Source: UBA5336 sp964492485 (GTDB lineage Bacteria > Pseudomonadota > Alphaproteobacteria > Caulobacterales > Hyphomonadaceae). From it: a stretch of DNA of 64,000 bases. Position 1 is the first letter of the stretch; each line of letters starts with the position of its first letter. The notes below the pieces were generated by a model. It worked only from the letters and a program-made list of their open reading frames with translations, was not told where the DNA came from and ran no database searches. Location of the stretch: assembly GCA_964492485.1 (NCBI GenBank), contig CAZBKM010000007.1, forward strand, positions 65,520 to 129,519. Direction: 5' to 3'. The position numbers were made by a program, and so were the translations under genes. Shown piece after piece: positions 1-7,383 of this stretch.

Positions 1-583
1 GCCGGGTCATCTTGTCCTGGGGTACGGCGCCGATCAGGTCGGTCGGCAACGGGGTCGGCCCCAACGCATTCACGGTGATGCCGAGGCCGGCGAGCTCGCG
101 GGCAAGCACTTCGGTCAGGGAGACCACGGCGGCCTTGGACGCGGCATAGGCGGCCTCGCCTTCGAGCTTCAGCGGCGTCGCAACGGTCGCGAAATTGACG
201 ATGCGCCCATACTTGCCCCGGCTCATCAGACGGCCGGCCTCCCGGCAGAAGAGGAAGGAGCCGAAGACGTTGGTGCGAAAGATCTGCTCCATGGTCGACA
301 GGGGCGTCAGCAGCGCGTGGTTCATGCTTGCGATGCCCGCATTGTTGAGCAGCACCTGGAGACCGCCGAACTCCCGGCCGACGGCTCTCAGCATGGACAC
401 GACTGCCTTCTCGTCGCCGACATCCAGCTCGAAGTGGCGATAGTTCGGATGGTCAAGGTCGCTGGCGCCACGGCTGCAGCCGGCGACCGACCAACCTTGG
501 TCCAGGTAATATTCCGCGAGGTGGCGCCCGATGCCCTTCCGGGTGCCGGTGATGACCATTGTTCCGGGGGATGACGGGTTCAC
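1..583 (-). CDS. SDR-family oxidoreductase, partial (3' end outside the window)
   Basis: Short-chain dehydrogenase/reductase of the 3-oxoacyl-ACP reductase type. The N-terminal NAD(P)-binding glycine motif is visible as TGTRKGIG near residue 15, followed by the structural NNAG motif and the catalytic YAASK tetrad segment; the C-terminal part lies beyond the window. The start is a GTG whose last two bases overlap the TGA of the upstream acyl-carrier-like gene (GTGA), so the two are probably translationally coupled. Position after an acyl carrier protein suggests a ketoacyl-ACP or acyl-intermediate reductase serving the polysaccharide locus, but substrate is inference; a sugar-modifying SDR is possible. 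Family assignment is secure, exact function is not. Confidence 0.85.
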   Translation of the reverse strand, partial: MNPSSPGTMVITGTRKGIGRHLAEYYLDQGWSVAGCSRGASDLDHPNYRHFELDVGDEKAVVSMLRAVGREFGGLQVLLNNAGIASMNHALLTPLSTMEQIFRTNVFGSFLFCREAGRLMSRGKYGRIVNFATVATPLKLEGEAAYAASKAAVVSLTEVLARELAGLGITVNALGPTPLPTDLIGAVPQDKMTR

Positions 584-903
584 GCTGCCTCTCCCCGCGC
601 CACTTCGACGGCATATTCGGCCAGGGCATCGACGCTGCGATAGGGCGAGCGCTTCCGCGACATGGCGGCTTCGCTGGCCAGGACGATTTCCTCGCCGGTG
701 GCGTCGGCGATGTTCTGTTCCACGATCATGACCAGGTTGACCAGATCGAGGCTGTCGAAGGCGGCGCCTTCTCCGAAGATGCGCGCATCTTCCGCCTTGG
801 TTAGCTGCCGCCCTTCGGCAAGCTGGGGATTCAGTTCATCGATGGCGGCGTAGATCGCCTGGATCGCTGTGGCCTTATCCAGATTTGCGGGCATTCTGGG
901 CAC
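580..903 (-). CDS. Acyl carrier protein-like protein
   Basis: Small acidic protein of 107 residues with the phosphopantetheine attachment motif DSL at residues 50-52 (GAAFDSLDLVNLV), the hallmark of acyl/peptidyl carrier proteins. It is longer than a housekeeping AcpP (about 78 residues), with an N-terminal extension of roughly 20 residues and a basic stretch (SRKRSPYRS) before the last helix. The first in-frame ATG overlaps the 3' end of the acetyltransferase gene by 29 bases; a second ATG three codons in (MPANLDK) would overlap less. Its stop overlaps the GTG of the SDR. It is a dedicated carrier in an accessory cluster, perhaps holding an acyl group that modifies a surface glycan; this role is inferred from neighbours. 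Confidence 0.75.
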   Translation of the reverse strand: MPRMPANLDKATAIQAIYAAIDELNPQLAEGRQLTKAEDARIFGEGAAFDSLDLVNLVMIVEQNIADATGEEIVLASEAAMSRKRSPYRSVDALAEYAVEVARGEAA

Positions 904-1543
904 TCTCGCTTTCGGGGTTGGGAGGTGGAGACGCTTGGGCCGGCTCGGTTGTCGGCGCGGTGGGCGTGGCCTTGGGCAGGGAGCGGGGTGGCGGCACGAA
1001 CAGCGTGCGCCCGGCGGGTATGTCGGTCGAGACGGTGCAGTTCGGACCGACGGAGACGTCGTCGCCGATCGTCACATCTCCGATGACCACGACACCGGGG
1101 CTGAATTCGGTGCGGTTCCCGATCTTCGGCCCGGTCCACGTCCAGGCACTGCCGATCCCGAAGGTGACATTGTGCCGGATGATCACGTCGTCGCCGATGT
1201 CCGCGAACTGGTGGATGACGATCCCGTGCTGGTGGGCAAGATAAAGCCGCCGGCCCACGCGGACAGACCGTTTCAGCTCGATCCCGCACACCGTCTGCAC
1301 CAGGTACTGGCCCAGTACGTAGGGCAGCATCAGCGGCCACCGCAGCGGCTTGAAGCGGAACCGGTCCGCCCACGTGCCGTAGCGATAGACGAACAGCGCG
1401 GCAAAGCCGGCCGAGAACAGACGGCCATTGTGGGTGCGAAGGTCCTCTGCAATGAGGGTCCAGAACCCGACAGCGCGGATCAGGTCCAGCCCGCGCAAGG
1501 GGGCACCCGCCTCGGGTGTCGTTTCCTCAGCCACCTGTCCCAT
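875..1543 (-). CDS. Serine O-acetyltransferase-like hexapeptide transferase
   Basis: Left-handed beta-helix acyltransferase of the CysE type, 222 residues. An N-terminal helical region (about 1-85) precedes hexapeptide repeats from about 95 to 175, with the HGIVI motif (H107) matching the CysE active-site segment and turns such as ADIGDD, PKIGNR and VTIGDD. The last 35 residues are Pro/Ala/Ser-rich and unlike housekeeping CysE. Location between a glycosyltransferase and a carrier protein points to acetylation of a sugar or serine-linked group in an exopolysaccharide rather than cysteine synthesis; that is inference. The adjacent ACP gene starts inside its 3' end, indicating an operon. Confidence 0.75.
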   Translation of the reverse strand: MGQVAEETTPEAGAPLRGLDLIRAVGFWTLIAEDLRTHNGRLFSAGFAALFVYRYGTWADRFRFKPLRWPLMLPYVLGQYLVQTVCGIELKRSVRVGRRLYLAHQHGIVIHQFADIGDDVIIRHNVTFGIGSAWTWTGPKIGNRTEFSPGVVVIGDVTIGDDVSVGPNCTVSTDIPAGRTLFVPPPRSLPKATPTAPTTEPAQASPPPNPESESAQNARKSG

Positions 1544-1665
1544 CCCCCAGAAAGTCCTCGCGTCCTCGTCGCGCGATCATTCCCCAGACCGTCCCCACCG
1601 GTGTGCAACCACCATGCCAGGTATGATGCAAGCCCAGGCCTGCTGATCACGGTCGTGGCCGGCGT

Positions 1666-2574
1666 TCAGGACTGTGCCAACCGCGCCAGCGTCCACTGGG
1701 TGCGCAGAAAGTGACGCAGTCGCTTCAACGGGCTCGCCCCAGCCGCCTCGATCACATCCTTCCAGTAGGGCGTTTTGCGCAGATAGCGCAGGTAGAGGCC
1801 CGTAAGGGGATGCCAGGCCTGGGCGTGCCAGGGCTTGTACTGCTCGGTGTAGTGCACGATCTTCGGCCGCCCTTTCGCGCGCAACGGTTCGGGCGTGTCG
1901 AAGGTCGGGCCCGCATTGAGGTGAACCACCATGCGACGCTGAACGTTCCAGTTCGGGTCGAGGGCCGTCCAGGCGTTCCAGAAGACGCGATTGAGCGCAT
2001 CCTGGTCGCCGCGCAGGAAGTCGCCGCGTTCCGTGGCCAGATAGGTGAGAGCCTGGCGGAAGGCCGACATGTCTCGCACCTTTGCCAGATCGATGAGCAG
2101 CACACCGGAATTGAAGTAGCCAAGCGGACGGTAGGGCAGGCCCCAGCGTGCGGCATAAGCTTCTGCCGGCGCGCCTGGATCGTGCACCGCGCCGATGGCC
2201 TTGCCCCCAAGATCGGTGGCCCACAGGTCGCGCAGGTCGCCGAGCACCACCAGGTCACAATCCAGATAGATGATGCGGTCGCTGTCGGTCAGTTCCGGTA
2301 TGGCCAGCCGGTAAAGCCCGGCCCGTGTGATGTGGTTCCAACCCTCGAAGGCCAGGAAGGTGTCGTCGGTGATCTCGCGCCAGTCGATCTCCTGGCCGCG
2401 GGCGGCCTTTGCGATGCGGGCCTGGTCGGCCGCCGGCATGCCGTCGTGCACGATCAGGAATTTGAAGGTCGCGCCCGGCGCGTTGGCCACGATCGAGGCC
2501 AGGGTCGTGGCGAGGTGCGGCGCGAAGGCTGCATCGGCCCCGAAGGCCACGTGAATTCGATTGTCCGTCCCCAC
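1666..2574 (-). CDS. Glycosyltransferase family 8 protein
   Basis: 302-residue retaining glycosyltransferase of the GT8 (LgtC-like) family. Visible motifs in order: nucleotide-binding strand IHVAFGAD at 7-14, metal-binding DxD (DCD, 105-107), NSGV at 155-158, the GDQDALN acceptor-side motif around 189-195 and the second metal ligand HY at 241-242 followed by KPWH. It would move a hexose from a UDP-sugar onto a lipid-linked or LPS acceptor at the cytoplasmic face of the inner membrane. It heads the minus-strand group and diverges from a GT2 gene across a 178-bp gap. Acceptor and sugar cannot be told from sequence. Confidence 0.88.
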   Translation of the reverse strand: MGTDNRIHVAFGADAAFAPHLATTLASIVANAPGATFKFLIVHDGMPAADQARIAKAARGQEIDWREITDDTFLAFEGWNHITRAGLYRLAIPELTDSDRIIYLDCDLVVLGDLRDLWATDLGGKAIGAVHDPGAPAEAYAARWGLPYRPLGYFNSGVLLIDLAKVRDMSAFRQALTYLATERGDFLRGDQDALNRVFWNAWTALDPNWNVQRRMVVHLNAGPTFDTPEPLRAKGRPKIVHYTEQYKPWHAQAWHPLTGLYLRYLRKTPYWKDVIEAAGASPLKRLRHFLRTQWTLARLAQS

Positions 2575-2752
2575 CGATCCAGCACCCGTCTTGTTTCAGG
2601 ATGTCGTCGAACTCTTACCAGCAATATTCATGCCTAATGAGAGAATTTCAGACCGTATCAGACGGCATAAAATGTCAGTAGCTGCCATACTCATCCGGCA
2701 CGGTTCGTGCAAATACAAACCGCACTGAGTTCAAAGTACGGGTGAGGGGAAG
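2575..2752. promoter_or_regulatory. Divergent intergenic region between two glycosyltransferase genes
   Basis: This 178-bp gap separates oppositely transcribed glycosyltransferase genes and is visibly richer in A/T than its flanks, so it must carry both promoters. I could not pick convincing -35/-10 pairs. A purine-rich GGTGAGGGG lies just upstream of the plus-strand start and serves as its ribosome-binding site. Confidence 0.5.
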
Positions 2753-3712
2753 ATGGACTATCCGTTGGTAGCGATCGTCACGCCGACCTACAATGGTGCG
2801 GCCTTTCTTGATGAGGCCATGCAGTCGGTGCAGGCGCAGACCTATCCGAATCTCGTCCATGTCGTGCTGGACAATGCCAGCACCGACGGCACGGACGAGA
2901 TCATCGCGCGCTACAAGGATGCCCGGGTGCCGGTGATGGCGTTTCGCAATGCCAGCCTTCTGCCCCAGCGTGAAAACTGGAACACGGCGTTCTCGCATGT
3001 GCCGGACGCGGCCACCTATGTCCGTCTGCTCTGCGATGATGACACGATCTATCCCGATGGCGTTGAGAAGATGGTGGCGCTGGCGGAGCAGGATCCGGAG
3101 ATCGGCATCGTCGGCTGTCTGCATTGGTGCGATGGCGGGATCACCGACTTCCACTGGCCTGAGGCGCAAAGCGTCTATGACGGGCGCGAGGCGATCCGGC
3201 GCCATCTGCTCGGCGAAGGTCGACTGATGCCGATCCACCTGCTGATGAGGAAATCGGTCGTCGATCGGCGTACGCCGCTGTTCGATGATTTCCTGGTTGG
3301 CGGTTTCGACGTGGACACGACCATCGCGCTCCTCCTGGAGACCAAATTCGGCTTCGTCCACGAATGCCTGGCCTTCACCCGGGTGCACGAGAACACCGTC
3401 TCGAACCTGACGACCAAGGCCAACAATGCCCGCACCCGCGATGCCTTCGACCTGCTGCGCCGCTACGGGCCTGAGGTCTTCGGCGACCGGCATCGCGATC
3501 TCGAGGCGCGGTTCCGGCGATACTATGCCCGCCGGATCCTGAGATGGCGCCGTGCCGGCATGGCGGCGGAGCATCTTGCGATCCACTTCGAGGCCCTGAA
3601 GCAGGCGCAGGCGCCCTTTGGGCCGCGTCTTCTGGGCGAGGCCGCGATCGACTGGATCCTGATCCGGCTGGGCCTTCGCCAGCGCTGGACCGGCTATCCG
3701 GGCTGGCAATAG
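2753..3712 (+). CDS. Glycosyltransferase family 2 protein
   Basis: 319-residue inverting glycosyltransferase with a GT-A fold. The N-terminus has the nucleotide-binding strand VAIVTPTYNGAAFL, then LDNASTDGT and the metal-binding acidic cluster DDD at 95-97 (LLCDDDTIYPDG). The C-terminal third is helical and Arg-rich, typical of membrane-associated cytoplasmic GT2 enzymes. The ATG is preceded by GGTGAGGGG. It is followed after 20 bp by a second GT2 gene and then rfbF, forming a polysaccharide biosynthesis operon. Donor sugar unknown. Confidence 0.88.
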   Translation: MDYPLVAIVTPTYNGAAFLDEAMQSVQAQTYPNLVHVVLDNASTDGTDEIIARYKDARVPVMAFRNASLLPQRENWNTAFSHVPDAATYVRLLCDDDTIYPDGVEKMVALAEQDPEIGIVGCLHWCDGGITDFHWPEAQSVYDGREAIRRHLLGEGRLMPIHLLMRKSVVDRRTPLFDDFLVGGFDVDTTIALLLETKFGFVHECLAFTRVHENTVSNLTTKANNARTRDAFDLLRRYGPEVFGDRHRDLEARFRRYYARRILRWRRAGMAAEHLAIHFEALKQAQAPFGPRLLGEAAIDWILIRLGLRQRWTGYPGWQ

Positions 3713-3732
3713 GCGGCCGGCAGGGGGCGCGC

Positions 3733-4749
3733 GTGACCCAGGTCGAGGCCATCATCCCCTACTACCAGAGCGAGGCAGGGCATCTGCTTCGCGCGGTGCG
3801 GTCCGTTCTCGACCAGGAGGATGTCGCGGCAACGGCCCTCGTCGTCGATGACGGGTCCCCGCGGCCCGCACGCGAGGATCTGGACGCACTCGAGCCTGCC
3901 GAGCGCGCACGCGTGCGACTGATCGAACAGCCCAATGCCGGTGCGAGCGGCGCGCGCAATACGGGACTGGACGCCGTCGCGCCCGATACCCGGTTCGTGG
4001 CGTTTCTCGACTCCGACGATGTCTGGCAGCCGCAGCACCTGGCGCGGGCGTGCAAGGCGCTCTCCCGGCCCGGCGCACGCCTCTTTCAAGACGGTGTCGA
4101 GGCCGACGAGGCCTTTGCCGAGGGGTATGCGCCACCCTCGGACCTCATCGACCCGCGCCGCGCGCACCGGCCGGGCGATGCGCCGCATCTCCTCCAGGTC
4201 GACCATCCGATCCGGTTGCTCTGCGGGCCCTGGTTCCGGCACATGCACCTTTCGGTCACGGTCCTGACAACCGAGCTGGCCCGGCGGGTCCGGTTCGATC
4301 CCGCGTTTTCCTACGCCGACGATTTCGACTTCTTCCACAAGTGCGCCCGCCAGGGCGGTACCTGGTTCATCGATGACCGACCGGGTGCCCGCCGGGGAAC
4401 GGGGGACAATCTCTGGCACGGGGTCGGACCCGCCGACATGCGCTATTCGATGGAGAAACTCTTCTCCGCGCGCATTCTGGCCCGGCTCGAGCGGGATCCC
4501 GATCTCGACCCCGGCAGCCGTTCCGAGCTGCAGGCGCGCCGCATGCTCTACCGGTCGCAATTCTACTGGGCGCAGCGTGATCGCATGCGCGCCGGTGCCG
4601 GTCCCGACCTGGCCCTCTGGCGTCGTTTCCTGGCGAGCGACCCGCGCCTCGCCAGCTTCGCCCTGGCCCGGCTCCTGCGCCGTCCCCTTCCGGACCTGTC
4701 TGCCGCCAGCGACGGGATCCCGCCGCGCGGAGGCGACGCCCGACCCTGA
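3733..4749 (+). CDS. Glycosyltransferase family 2 protein (GTG start)
   Basis: 338-residue GT2 enzyme. From the GTG the protein opens VEAIIPYYQSEAGHLLRAV, the expected first strand and helix, followed by VVDDGSP and the DxD-like DSDD at 93-96. Upstream in-frame codons extend the frame into the preceding gene but encode no family sequence, so the GTG, 20 bp after the previous stop, is chosen. The open frame continues with a central HMHLSVT segment and FSYADDFDFF, likely the acceptor-side acidic motif. It belongs to the same plus-strand polysaccharide operon as its neighbours. Confidence 0.85.
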   Translation: MTQVEAIIPYYQSEAGHLLRAVRSVLDQEDVAATALVVDDGSPRPAREDLDALEPAERARVRLIEQPNAGASGARNTGLDAVAPDTRFVAFLDSDDVWQPQHLARACKALSRPGARLFQDGVEADEAFAEGYAPPSDLIDPRRAHRPGDAPHLLQVDHPIRLLCGPWFRHMHLSVTVLTTELARRVRFDPAFSYADDFDFFHKCARQGGTWFIDDRPGARRGTGDNLWHGVGPADMRYSMEKLFSARILARLERDPDLDPGSRSELQARRMLYRSQFYWAQRDRMRAGAGPDLALWRRFLASDPRLASFALARLLRRPLPDLSAASDGIPPRGGDARP

Positions 4750-4810
4750 TCCGCGCCTGCCTGGCACAGGCCTTGCTCCCGCTCAGCAGCCCTCAACCTC
4801 CGAACATGGG

Positions 4811-5593
4811 ATGTCCAACATGAAGGTCGTGATTTTCGCCGGCGGCTACGGCACGCGTCTCAGTGAGGAGACGGCCATCCGTCCAAAGCCCATGGTCGAG
4901 GTCGGTGGACGGCCCATCCTGCATCACATCATGGAGATCTACGCCGCCCACGGATTGACGGATTTCATCGTCCTCGGTGGTTACAAGGTCGAGGTGATCA
5001 AGGACTATTTCCTGAACTATCATCGGCGCTCGGGCGATTTCACAATCGATCTCGGCACGGGCGAGGTGATCTGGTCGCGCGCCCGTACGGAGAACTGGCG
5101 GGTGACCGTGCTCGATACCGGCGTGGACACGATGACCGGAGGACGCCTCTTGCGTGCCCGAGACGTGATCGGGACAGACCCCTTCTGCCTGACCTATGGG
5201 GACGGGGTGTCGGATGTGGACATCACGCGGCTGATCGCCTTCCACAAGGCCCAGAACGTGGCGGCCACCGTCACCGCAGTGTCTCCGCCCGGACGCTTCG
5301 GCGTTCTGGGCCTGACGGAGGGCACGGACATCGTTCAGGGCTTTCGGGAGAAGGATGCGGTGGATGTGGGCCTCATCAATGGCGGCTTCTTCGTGTGCAA
5401 TGCGGATGTGTTCGACGTGATCGACGATGATCAGTCGGTCTGGGAACAGGATCCCATCCGCCGTCTGGTCCGCGGGGGGCAGCTTGCCGCCTACCGGCAT
5501 GACGGCTTCTGGCAGTCCATGGATACGCTGCGCGACAAGGAACACCTGGAAAAGCATTATGCCAGCGGCGCGCCCTGGCTGGCCCGGCGCTAA
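4811..5593 (+). CDS. rfbF: Glucose-1-phosphate cytidylyltransferase
   Basis: 260-residue nucleotidyltransferase that makes CDP-glucose from CTP and glucose-1-phosphate, the first step toward CDP-3,6-dideoxyhexoses and related sugars. The signature GGYGTRLSEETAIRPKPM, with the catalytic Arg and Lys, sits at the N-terminus; LGGYKVEVIKDYF and the metal-binding YGDGVSDV segment follow, and GLINGGFFV is the sugar-binding loop. The protein starts at MSNMKVV; the second Met, three codons later, is also possible. The usual partner, CDP-glucose 4,6-dehydratase (rfbG), is not in the window. A dispersed repeat begins just after the stop codon. Confidence 0.9.
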   Translation: MSNMKVVIFAGGYGTRLSEETAIRPKPMVEVGGRPILHHIMEIYAAHGLTDFIVLGGYKVEVIKDYFLNYHRRSGDFTIDLGTGEVIWSRARTENWRVTVLDTGVDTMTGGRLLRARDVIGTDPFCLTYGDGVSDVDITRLIAFHKAQNVAATVTAVSPPGRFGVLGLTEGTDIVQGFREKDAVDVGLINGGFFVCNADVFDVIDDDQSVWEQDPIRRLVRGGQLAAYRHDGFWQSMDTLRDKEHLEKHYASGAPWLARR

Positions 5594-5600
5594 GGTACGA

Positions 5601-5693
5601 TCTAGCGAAGCGGGCGCCGGTTCGCGTTAAGAAAATGCTCAAAAACAAGAACATAGCGCGTCTTCACTGACTCCGATTGACTGGAAGATGCGC
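5601..5693 (+). repeat. Dispersed mosaic repeat, copy A (modules R + H)
   Basis: Module R is seen without its left arm (AGCGAAGCGGGCGCCGG onward) and ends in the right arm GAAAATGCTC. After an A-rich spacer comes module H, a hairpin with arms GCGCGTCTTC and GAAGATGCGC (one G-U pair) around an 18-base loop. It lies between the convergent ends of rfbF and the flippase gene, starting 7 bases after the rfbF stop. Related copies occur five more times in the window. Confidence 0.85.
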
Positions 5694-5722
5694 GAGCCCG
5701 CGTTCACCACGGCGGAAACGAG

Positions 5723-7225
5723 CTAGCCAGCGCGCCGTCCCGCTGCCGAACGGCGCAGCATCGCGACTGCGGTTCCCGCCAGGGCGAGCAGGCGCGTCTC
5801 GAGGCCATCGCGGCGTCCACCCAGGGACCAGAGCAGAAGGACGGTCGCGAGATAGGCGAGGCCGCCGGCACTGCAGACGAGGGCCAGGGGAATGCCCACG
5901 CTGAACACGCCGTGTCCGGTCGGCACCTGGCCGTCAAGCAGGGCATAGACGCCCATGAGGACAAGCCCGGCCAGAACGGGCCGTTCCGCCGCCCGAGCCT
6001 GTGCCAGGAGCGTGGCCCCAAGCGTGTGGCGCACGATGAGCATGTCGACCAGGGTCAGCCCCCCGATGGCCACGGCCTTCACCACCATGAGCCCGGCAAG
6101 CCCATGGGAGAGCGTCGCAAGGATGATCACCGGAATATAGCCGAACAGGAAGAAGAGGCTGCGATAGAACAGCGTGCGAACATGGCCGAGGCCCATGAGC
6201 ATCGAGCGGAGCGGCGTATAGATGGCCTGGCTGAGCACCACCACACACAGGAGCTGGACCACCAGCACCGCGCTGTCCCATTGGGGGCCAAGCACGATGA
6301 AGACGATCGGCCGGCTGAACCAGACCAGGGTGATCGTCACCGGGATCAGCAGGAACGTCATGAACGACATGGCATTGAGATAGGCCATGCGAACCCGTCC
6401 GAGATCGCCCTGGATCTGGGCGAAGGCTGCAAAGAGGGAACGCGAGGCCGGCGCGGCCGCCAGCTCCGCGATCCGCATGCTGAGCAGGTTACCGATGGAG
6501 TAGGCGCCAAGCGCCGCCGATCCCGCTATGCGGCCGAGCGACAGCGTGTCTACGAGCTGGTAGATCTGCCCCAGGACGGTACTGCCAGCAATCCAGATCG
6601 AGAACCCGAACAGTCGGCGGAAGGCTTTCAGCGTCAGACGCGGCCAGACGGGGCGCATGGCGAAGGTGATGACCACCTGAGCCAGTGCCGTGGCCGTGAT
6701 TCCGATGACCAGCGCCCAATAGGATTGCAGCGTCACCACTGCTGCCACCGTGGCAATCAGGCCGATCACCTTCATGGCGACGATGAGCACTGCCTCGCGG
6801 CTGAACTTCAGCTCCTTGGCGAAGATCTCGAAGCGTGGATTGCGCAGGCCGAGCAGGAACACGTATCCGCCGAGCGCCAGGGTGACCGGCGCGATACGCA
6901 TGTCATTGAGGAACGCCGCCAGTGGCCAGGCCAGCATCGCCATCAGCAGGGCGACGAACAGTCCGCGCAGGATCCCGATCGTGAAGGCCGTGTCATAGTC
7001 GTCGTCGTTCACGTCGCGCAGATGGATGATCGCCTGACCGACGGGCAGTTCCGCAAAGATGGACGCCAGCGTCAGAACGCTCATGGCGGCGGCGAAGACG
7101 CCATAGTCGCTGGGCAGGATGAACCTGGCCACCATGACCGTGCTGGCCAGACCGAGAATCTGGCCGGCAATCCGGGCAACCGTGAGCCAGATCGCCCCGC
7201 CGGCAACCTTCTGGGTGAGTGTCAA
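5723..7225 (-). CDS. Wzx-like lipopolysaccharide/polysaccharide flippase (MOP superfamily)
   Basis: 500-residue polytopic membrane protein with about 12-14 hydrophobic segments. The N-terminus (KVAGGAIWLTVARIAGQILGL, then VMVARFILPSDYGVFA) is the conserved opening of WzxC/oligosaccharide flippases, which move lipid-linked repeat units across the inner membrane. A basic C-terminal tail (MLRRSAAGRRAG) follows the last helix. It is convergent with the rfbF operon, and together with three glycosyltransferases it completes the export side of a surface polysaccharide locus; polymerase and ligase are not in the window. Confidence 0.87.
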   Translation of the reverse strand: MTLTQKVAGGAIWLTVARIAGQILGLASTVMVARFILPSDYGVFAAAMSVLTLASIFAELPVGQAIIHLRDVNDDDYDTAFTIGILRGLFVALLMAMLAWPLAAFLNDMRIAPVTLALGGYVFLLGLRNPRFEIFAKELKFSREAVLIVAMKVIGLIATVAAVVTLQSYWALVIGITATALAQVVITFAMRPVWPRLTLKAFRRLFGFSIWIAGSTVLGQIYQLVDTLSLGRIAGSAALGAYSIGNLLSMRIAELAAAPASRSLFAAFAQIQGDLGRVRMAYLNAMSFMTFLLIPVTITLVWFSRPIVFIVLGPQWDSAVLVVQLLCVVVLSQAIYTPLRSMLMGLGHVRTLFYRSLFFLFGYIPVIILATLSHGLAGLMVVKAVAIGGLTLVDMLIVRHTLGATLLAQARAAERPVLAGLVLMGVYALLDGQVPTGHGVFSVGIPLALVCSAGGLAYLATVLLLWSLGGRRDGLETRLLALAGTAVAMLRRSAAGRRAG

Positions 7226-7383
7226 GGCCAGCTCCTTCGCGCGCCCGTCCCTGACCTGCGTAGCAGGCCCCTGTGGGCCGGTCGACTTGAGGTGTCAGAG
7301 CCTGGCATGGTGCAGGATCGGTGCCGCGGCGTCGCCCACCCGTGCGGGCGGCACGTTCGATACCGGTCGATGCCGAAGCGGTA

